8,661 nucleotides of DNA from Dietzia timorensis. Its GTDB lineage: Bacteria; Actinomycetota; Actinomycetes; Mycobacteriales; Mycobacteriaceae. The position numbers and the translations under genes are program-made. Numbering within the stretch: the first letter of the stretch is position 1; each line of letters begins with the position of its first letter. The stretch is taken from the NCBI RefSeq assembly GCF_020742175.1, contig NZ_DYXM01000257.1, forward strand, positions 1 through 8,661. The letters run 5' to 3'. The notes beneath the pieces are model-generated. The model saw only the letters and a program-made list of their open reading frames with translations, was not told where the DNA came from and did no database searches. Shown here in pieces: positions 5,009-8,661 of this stretch.

Positions 5009-5842
5009 ATGACGCCTCCCGCTTCCGAACTCGCCGCAGATCAGCACCTTGCCGAAACGCTAGCGGTAGAGGCGGGCGAGCTTTTGCTCCAGATCCGCGA
5101 CTCCGAGAAGGCGGGAGGCCGCGCGCTCGGCGATATCGGCGACCGGCGCTCGAATGAATTTCTGCTCGCCCGGCTGGCCGAGGAGCGCCCCGGCGACGCG
5201 GTTCTCAGCGAGGAGAGCCCGGACGTCTCGGCACGCGAAAGCGCGGATCGGGTGTGGATCATCGATCCCGTCGACGGCACCCGCGAATACTCGATGCGGG
5301 GCCACAACGACTGGGCGGTCCACGTCGCGCTGTGGCTGCGCGACGGCACCCCGGAGTGCTCCCGCCTCGATGTATCCGCCGTCTCGCTGCCGGGGCTCGG
5401 CCTCGTCATCGGCACCGGCGGCGCCCGCAATTTTGCCGGCGACACCGTGCCCCTCGAGCCGGGCGAGGCCGCCGGCGGTCTGCTCGACCCGCAGGATGAC
5501 GTCGCACGTCCCCGAATCGTGGCCTCCGGATCGCGGCCACCGCGATTCCTCGCCGGAGTTGTCTCCGCGCTCGGCGGAACGCAGCTCGCGGTGGGCTCGG
5601 CCGGGGCGAAAGCGATGTGCGTGGTCCGCGGGGAGGCCGACGCCTACATCCACGCCGGCGGCCAATTCCAGTGGGACTCGGCGGCGCCGGCCGGGGTCGC
5701 GATGGCCCACGGTTTCGCCGCGTGCCGCATCGACGGCTCGCCCCTCGAATACAACGTGGCCGACACCTACCTCCCCGACCTCGTCATCTGCCGGCCCGAG
5801 CTGCGCGAGCAGATCGTGGAGGCGATCGCGGCACATCGATAG
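5009..5842 (+). CDS. cysQ: 3'(2'),5'-bisphosphate nucleotidase CysQ (inositol monophosphatase family)
   Basis: A 277-residue Mg-dependent phosphatase of the inositol monophosphatase superfamily. Its collinear motifs resemble Mycobacterium tuberculosis CysQ closely: AGELLLQIR near residues 22-30, GDRRSNEFLLARLAEERPGD, LSEES with Glu68/Glu69, WIIDPVDGTRE with metal ligands Asp86 and Asp89, the DWAVHVALW strand, GSAGAKAM, and HAGGQFQWDSAAPAG with the third conserved acidic residue. It removes the 3'-phosphate of PAP (and can act on PAPS), preventing PAP build-up in sulfate assimilation and sulfotransfer; related actinobacterial enzymes also act on inositol phosphates. An in-frame GTG at 4976 would add 11 residues. 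The ATG at 5009 is preferred because the leaderless-type -10 sits just before it and the translated upstream part does not look conserved. Complete, with no missing catalytic residue. Confidence 0.95.
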   Translation: MTPPASELAADQHLAETLAVEAGELLLQIRDSEKAGGRALGDIGDRRSNEFLLARLAEERPGDAVLSEESPDVSARESADRVWIIDPVDGTREYSMRGHNDWAVHVALWLRDGTPECSRLDVSAVSLPGLGLVIGTGGARNFAGDTVPLEPGEAAGGLLDPQDDVARPRIVASGSRPPRFLAGVVSALGGTQLAVGSAGAKAMCVVRGEADAYIHAGGQFQWDSAAPAGVAMAHGFAACRIDGSPLEYNVADTYLPDLVICRPELREQIVEAIAAHR

Positions 5843-5896
5843 CCACCGGTCGGTGTCGTGTGGCCGCAGGGCCTGGGCATCGCGATTGGCTAGGTG

Positions 5897-5902
5897 TAAG
5901 CT
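5897..5902 (+). promoter_or_regulatory. Candidate -10 element of the tetR-aidB promoter
   Basis: TAAGCT, preceded by TG in an extended -10 layout (TGTAAGCT), would start transcription near 5909-5910. The 131-nt gap after cysQ is the only space for a promoter of the tetR-aidB pair. A -35 is not clear. The dyad beginning at 5907 would overlap the start site, which suits repression. Confidence 0.35.
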
Positions 5903-5906
5903 CTGT

Positions 5907-5935
5907 CACAAATGAACGCCGGTTCAAACCTTGTG
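5907..5935. promoter_or_regulatory. Nested dyad, candidate TetR operator
   Basis: Inner arms TGAAC (5913-5917) and GTTCA (5922-5926) are exact inverted repeats around GCCG. Outer arms CACAA (5907-5911) and TTGTG (5931-5935) are also exact inverted repeats, spaced 1 and 4 nt from the inner arms. The site lies 38 nt before the tetR ATG and next to the likely transcription start. Short dyads like this are typical operators of autoregulating TetR-family repressors. That the neighbouring TetR binds it is inferred from position. Confidence 0.5.
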
Positions 5936-5964
5936 GCCGCGAGCCATCGTTCACAACCATTCGT

Positions 5965-5970
5965 GAGGTG
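5965..5970 (+). promoter_or_regulatory. Ribosome binding site of tetR
   Basis: GAGGTG ends 3 nt before the ATG at 5974. The spacing is short but usable. It supports this start over the longer in-frame opening inside cysQ, which reaches back to 5617. Confidence 0.5.
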
Positions 5971-5973
5971 ACC

Positions 5974-6588
5974 ATGGCGTATCGCGAAACCGCCCAGGTG
6001 CGCGTGCGGGCGGCGACGCGCCGGCAGGCAATCCTCGACGCGGCCATCCACACGGTGGCGCACTGTGGCTTCGCAGGCGCGAGCGTGCGCGAGATCGCCG
6101 CCCGCGCCGAGGTGTCCACCGGCAGCGTGTACTCGTACTTCGGCAACCGCGATGAACTACTCGCCGAGGTGTTTCGTGTGGTCGCCGGACACGAACTCGA
6201 GTACGCGCGCGAGGCGCTCGAACAGCCGGGAGTCGATTTCCTCACGCGCCTGGAAAGCTTTATCTCCACGTTTGCCGGGCGCGCTTTTCGTGGCCGGAGG
6301 ATGGCGGAGGCCTTGCTGTTCGAGCCTGCGAGCCCGGCGATCGAGGCAGAGCGCCTCGCCCTGCGCCAGCGCCACCACCGCTTCTTTTCCGAGGCCATCT
6401 CCACCGCGGTCGACCTCGGGGAGCTCCCGGACCAAGACCCCGCGCTCGCCTCACGCGCCGTGATCGGCGCCATCAGCGAAAACCTGTTCGGCCGGTTGAC
6501 CGCACCTCAATACGGGCCAGACGACGACGGCGAGGTCACCCGGTATCTCTTGACCTTCTGTACCCGCGCACTAGGAGCACACTCATGA
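5974..6588 (+). CDS. TetR/AcrR-family transcriptional regulator
   Basis: A 204-residue DNA-binding repressor of typical family length. The N-terminal TetR helix-turn-helix is clear: RRQAILDAAIHTVAHCGFAGASVREIAARAEVSTGSVYSYFGNRDELL, covering about 16-63 with the recognition helix near 48-56. The C-terminal ligand and dimer domain (about 70-200) is divergent, as usual. The reading frame is open further upstream into cysQ, but the ribosome binding site and the HTH position fix the start at 5974. Its stop overlaps the start of the AidB-type dehydrogenase (ATGA), so the two are translationally coupled and almost certainly one operon. The likely job is to repress its own operon through the dyad at 5907-5935, with an acyl-CoA or fatty-acid-like ligand as inducer. 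The ligand is inferred from the neighbour. Confidence 0.94.
   Translation: MAYRETAQVRVRAATRRQAILDAAIHTVAHCGFAGASVREIAARAEVSTGSVYSYFGNRDELLAEVFRVVAGHELEYAREALEQPGVDFLTRLESFISTFAGRAFRGRRMAEALLFEPASPAIEAERLALRQRHHRFFSEAISTAVDLGELPDQDPALASRAVIGAISENLFGRLTAPQYGPDDDGEVTRYLLTFCTRALGAHS
6573..6577 (+). promoter_or_regulatory. Ribosome binding site of the AidB-type gene, inside tetR
   Basis: AGGAG lies 7 nt before the ATG at 6585, within the last codons of tetR. Together with the 4-nt ATGA overlap it fixes the start at 6585 rather than at the ATG at 6591. Confidence 0.7.
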
Positions 6589-8270
6589 CGATGTCTATTC
6601 CCCGTCCCGGCACGCAGGAGCACTTGCAGCCACTGCGAAGCGGCCGCACACACGAGGTCGCGAACCAGGCCCCCGCGCGCGTCGACATCGACGAATTCGC
6701 CGCCAACCAGGCGCTCGTCGATGCCGTCGCCGCCTACGCCCCTGCCGCGGACACCGGCAAGCTCCACCGCATCGGCGCCCACGTCGGCACTGCCGAATAC
6801 CAGGACAACGCGCAGCTCGCGAACACCTTCACTCCCCGGCATCACCCATTCGACCGCTGGGGTAACCGCGTCGACGAGATCGAATTCCACCCCGGCTACC
6901 ACGCGATCATGGAGTACTCGATCGCCGAGGGGCTGCACACCAGCGCATGGGCCAACCCTGGGCCGGGAGCGAACGTGCAGCGGGCCGCCGGCTTCTACCT
7001 CGCGGGGCAGATCGAGCCGGGCCATTCGTGCCCGGTATCCATGACGCACGCGATCGTTCCCTCGCTGCGCCGCGCGCCCGATCTCGCCGCGCAATGGGAG
7101 CCGAAGCTGCTGTCCACGATTTACGATCCGGAGCTTCGCGATCCCGCGAGCAAGGACGGTCTCATCGTGGGCATGGCGATGACCGAGAAGCAGGGCGGCT
7201 CCGACGTTCGCGCGAACACCACGGTCGCCGAGCCTGCGCCGTCCATCGGGGAGAGCGTATATGCACTGCGTGGACACAAGTGGTTCTGTTCGGCGCCGCA
7301 GTCGGATGCGTTCCTCGTGCTGGCGCAGGCCCCGGAGGGGCTGAGCTGCTTTTGGCTGCCACGCATCCTGCCGGGTGGCGAGCGGAACGCATTTCTCGTG
7401 CAGCGCCTCAAGGACAAGCTCGGCAACAAATCCAACGCCTCCAGCGAAGTCGAGTTTGACGGCGCGCTGGCGTGGCTCGTCGGGGAGCCGGGCCGCGGCG
7501 TGCGGACGATCATCGACATGGTCGGGCGCACCCGATTGGACTGCGTGATCGGCGCGGCCGCGGGCATGCGACAGTCGGTCGCCGAAGCCGCGTGGCACGC
7601 GCGCCACCGCGCCGCCTTCGGTGCGACGCTCATCGATCAACCTGCGATGCGGGGAGTTATCGCGGACCTGCAGATCGAATCCGAGGCCGCCACGTGGACC
7701 GCGCTCCGCCTCGCGCAGGCGCACGACGACGAAGGCGAGGCCGCCCTGCGGAGGATCGCCACCGCCGTCAGCAAGTACTGGGTGTGTAAGCGCGGACCCG
7801 GGCACGCCTACGAATCGCTGGAATGCCTCGGCGGGAACGGGTACACCGAGGACTTCCCGCTCGCGCGGCGCTACCGGGAAGCGCCGGTGCTCGCCGTGTG
7901 GGAGGGGTCGGGCAATGTGATCGCGCTCGACGTACTTCGCGCGCTGGCCAGAGATCCCGAGTCGGCCACGGCGTTCGAGGCGGAGATCGTTGCCCAGCGC
8001 GGCAAGCACCCCGACTACGACGCGCATGCGGACATGACCCTGGCTCTGCTCGCGGATGCTGCGCGCGACCCCCTGGGCGCGCAGTCGGGGGCGCGGCTTC
8101 TCGTCGAGTCCATGGCGCTGAGCTTCCAGGCGTCGGTACTGCTGCGCGACGCGGACCCGGCGATGGCGGAGGCATTTTGCTCGGCCCGGCTCGGCGCGGG
8201 ACGAGGATACGAATACGGGGCTATGCCTGCCGGCGGAATCGACCTCGACACGGTGATCGGGCGAGCGTGA
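6585..8270 (+). CDS. aidB: AidB-type acyl-CoA dehydrogenase
   Basis: A 561-residue flavoprotein, longer than ordinary acyl-CoA dehydrogenases (about 380-400) and close to E. coli AidB. It carries AidB-group features in order: HEVANQAP near the N-terminus, IGAHVGTAEYQDNAQLAN, FHPGYHAIMEYS, GHSCPVSMTHA, MTEKQGGSDV (199-208), GHKWFC (230-235), GRTRLDCVIGAAAGMR, LGGNGYTEDFPLARRYRE and WEGSGNVIALDVLRAL. Glu440 in WEGSGN is in the position of the catalytic base. The extra C-terminal helical part (about 450-561, ending FCSARLGAG...GIDLDTVIGRA) is the region used by E. coli AidB for tetramer formation and DNA binding. E. coli AidB is part of the adaptive response to alkylation and has weak isovaleryl-CoA dehydrogenase activity. 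Here, with a TetR partner and no alkylation-repair genes in view, a lipid or amino-acid catabolic role is as likely. Confidence 0.93.
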   Translation: MTMSIPRPGTQEHLQPLRSGRTHEVANQAPARVDIDEFAANQALVDAVAAYAPAADTGKLHRIGAHVGTAEYQDNAQLANTFTPRHHPFDRWGNRVDEIEFHPGYHAIMEYSIAEGLHTSAWANPGPGANVQRAAGFYLAGQIEPGHSCPVSMTHAIVPSLRRAPDLAAQWEPKLLSTIYDPELRDPASKDGLIVGMAMTEKQGGSDVRANTTVAEPAPSIGESVYALRGHKWFCSAPQSDAFLVLAQAPEGLSCFWLPRILPGGERNAFLVQRLKDKLGNKSNASSEVEFDGALAWLVGEPGRGVRTIIDMVGRTRLDCVIGAAAGMRQSVAEAAWHARHRAAFGATLIDQPAMRGVIADLQIESEAATWTALRLAQAHDDEGEAALRRIATAVSKYWVCKRGPGHAYESLECLGGNGYTEDFPLARRYREAPVLAVWEGSGNVIALDVLRALARDPESATAFEAEIVAQRGKHPDYDAHADMTLALLADAARDPLGAQSGARLLVESMALSFQASVLLRDADPAMAEAFCSARLGAGRGYEYGAMPAGGIDLDTVIGRA

Positions 8271-8385
8271 TCGTGCGAGATGGGCGCGGAAAAGAACCGA
8301 CGGTGTTTTATTTCGTCGATTCGGCGGGTGAAGCGCAACAGCAAGGGCTATCTCCGCTGGTAATAAACGTGCTTTCGGTGCTGAG

Positions 8386-8596
8386 TGGGTGCCCGTCTGG
8401 GTAGGGGCGATCAGCAACGCATATTCCGAACTCCTCGGCGTACCGCGCGAGACGCTGCTGTCCGGGCGGACCCTCGGCTACATTCATCCGGTCGATAGAG
8501 GCCTCGACGAGTGTCACCTATGGGACAGACGGAACCGAGTATCTGTTGATGATCTTCCGCGATATCAGCGAGGACCTACGGAACCGCGGGCAATGA
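8386..8596 (+). pseudogene. Remnant of a PAS-domain protein, frameshifted and internally deleted
   Basis: Two pieces of one PAS domain lie in different frames. Frame 1 (about 8407-8508) reads NAYSELLGVPRETLLSGRTL, then GYIHPVDR, the N-terminal PAS pattern (N-x-x-x-x-x-LLG-x-x-R-E-x-LL ... HPxDR). Frame 2 (about 8516-8596) reads TYGTDGTEYLLMIFRDISED, then LRNRGQ and a stop, the C-terminal PAS/PAC strand (DGxxxxLxxIFRDIxE). Only about 19 codons separate HPVDR from RDISE, against about 60 in a normal PAS domain, so a middle part of roughly 40 codons is missing and the frame has shifted. No good start codon or ribosome binding site precedes it (only a GTG at 8389). The output domain is not present. 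The surrounding 8271-8624 is lower in GC than the neighbouring genes (68 of 120 bases in 8281-8400) and contains no other gene. Confidence 0.62.
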
Positions 8597-8611
8597 TTCC
8601 GGGGCGCCCAC

Positions 8612-8617
8612 TAGTGT
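8612..8617 (+). promoter_or_regulatory. Candidate -10 element for a leaderless mRNA of the last gene
   Basis: TAGTGT fits TAnnnT and is exactly 7 nt before the ATG at 8625, the same spacing as before cysQ. There is no Shine-Dalgarno site. The arrangement implies transcription starting at the ATG. No clear -35 is visible. Confidence 0.5.
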
Positions 8618-8624
8618 TGGACGT

Positions 8625-8661
8625 ATGCGGCTTCTAGTTACAGGCGGCGCCGGGTTCATCG
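8625..8661 (+). CDS. NAD-dependent epimerase/dehydratase, 5' end only (possibly dTDP-glucose 4,6-dehydratase)
   Basis: Only the first 12 codons are in the window: MRLLVTGGAGFI. This is the N-terminal beta strand and TGGAGFIG-type glycine motif (TGxxGxxG) of extended short-chain dehydrogenases that act on nucleotide sugars. MRLLVTGGAGFI at the extreme N-terminus is typical of RmlB, which makes the rhamnose precursor needed for the arabinogalactan linker in mycolate-bearing actinomycetes, but GalE-like epimerases start similarly. The family is likely and the specific enzyme is uncertain. Confidence 0.72.
   Translation, partial: MRLLVTGGAGFI

Noticed and set aside
3905..5047. A 380-codon minus-strand frame across the hydrolase 5' end, the divergent promoter region and the membrane-protein gene
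   Set aside because: It crosses real genes on both strands, is rich in His/Arg/Asp repeats typical of shadow frames, and has no motif.
5844..5875. Small inverted repeats after cysQ (CACC-GGTC-GGTG and GGCC-GCAG-GGCC)
   Set aside because: Stems of only 4-5 bp in GC-rich DNA are expected by chance and have no T tract, so a cysQ terminator is not claimed.
5617..5973. N-terminal extension of the TetR regulator into cysQ
   Set aside because: The frame is open by chance. The extra 119 residues are Arg/Gly/Pro-rich, overlap cysQ, and precede a proper TetR N-terminus with its own ribosome binding site.
6507..8417. A 636-codon open frame on the minus strand opposite the AidB-type gene
   Set aside because: It is antisense to a gene with complete family motifs, is very rich in Arg and Pro, and shows no recognisable domain. 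Long antisense frames are expected in high-GC DNA.
8602..8609. Palindrome GGGCGCCC before the last gene
   Set aside because: An 8-bp all-G/C palindrome is too common in this base composition to call an operator.
1..8661. CRISPR array, tRNA, rRNA, riboswitch or insertion sequence
   Set aside because: No regularly spaced repeats, no tRNA-like cloverleaf, and no transposase motif or terminal inverted repeat pair was seen on either strand.

Overview
The window is high-GC DNA from an actinomycete, most likely a mycolic-acid-bearing member of the Mycobacteriales (Dietzia, Gordonia or Rhodococcus type). This rests on codon use, a CysQ phosphatase of mycobacterial type, a lysin-B/cutinase-like hydrolase, and promoter-to-ATG spacings that suggest leaderless mRNAs. 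Genus is inferred, not proven. Most coding DNA is intact and densely packed, and no rRNA, tRNA, CRISPR array or insertion sequence was seen.

Layout. (1) Positions 1-2277, plus strand: the C-terminal end of an aminoglycoside-phosphotransferase-like (APH) kinase domain, a classical short-chain dehydrogenase/reductase (SDR), and an acyl-CoA dehydrogenase of the ACAD10/ACAD11 type. Together they look like a split bacterial form of the animal kinase-dehydrogenase fusion ACAD10/11, and like the kinase, SDR and dehydrogenase of the Pseudomonas putida levulinate (lva) pathway. The inferred role is catabolism of 4-oxo/4-hydroxy acyl-CoAs. A perfect 11-bp hairpin at 2292-2320 separates this cluster from the convergent genes that follow. 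(2) Positions 2343-4127, minus strand: a small secreted protein with a signal peptide, a DUF309 protein, and a lysin-B-like alpha/beta hydrolase. (3) Positions 4307-5842, plus strand: a four-helix membrane protein with a Tyr/Gly/Gln-rich cytoplasmic-looking tail, then cysQ, the 3'-phosphoadenosine-5'-phosphate phosphatase of sulfur metabolism. (4) Positions 5974-8270, plus strand: a TetR regulator translationally coupled (ATGA overlap) to an AidB-type acyl-CoA dehydrogenase, with a nested dyad upstream that is a likely autoregulatory operator. (5) Positions 8271-8624: a lower-GC stretch without an intact gene, holding the frameshifted and internally deleted remnant of a PAS domain. (6) Position 8625 to the end: the first 12 codons of a nucleotide-sugar epimerase/dehydratase, possibly rmlB, with a -10 element placed for leaderless transcription.

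Functionally, the window has two separate acyl-CoA dehydrogenase loci (an ACAD10/11-like cassette and a TetR/AidB pair) on either side of sulfur and envelope genes. The most interesting points are the kinase-SDR-dehydrogenase cassette, the broken PAS gene, the operator candidate upstream of tetR-aidB, and the matching leaderless promoter geometry of cysQ and the last gene.
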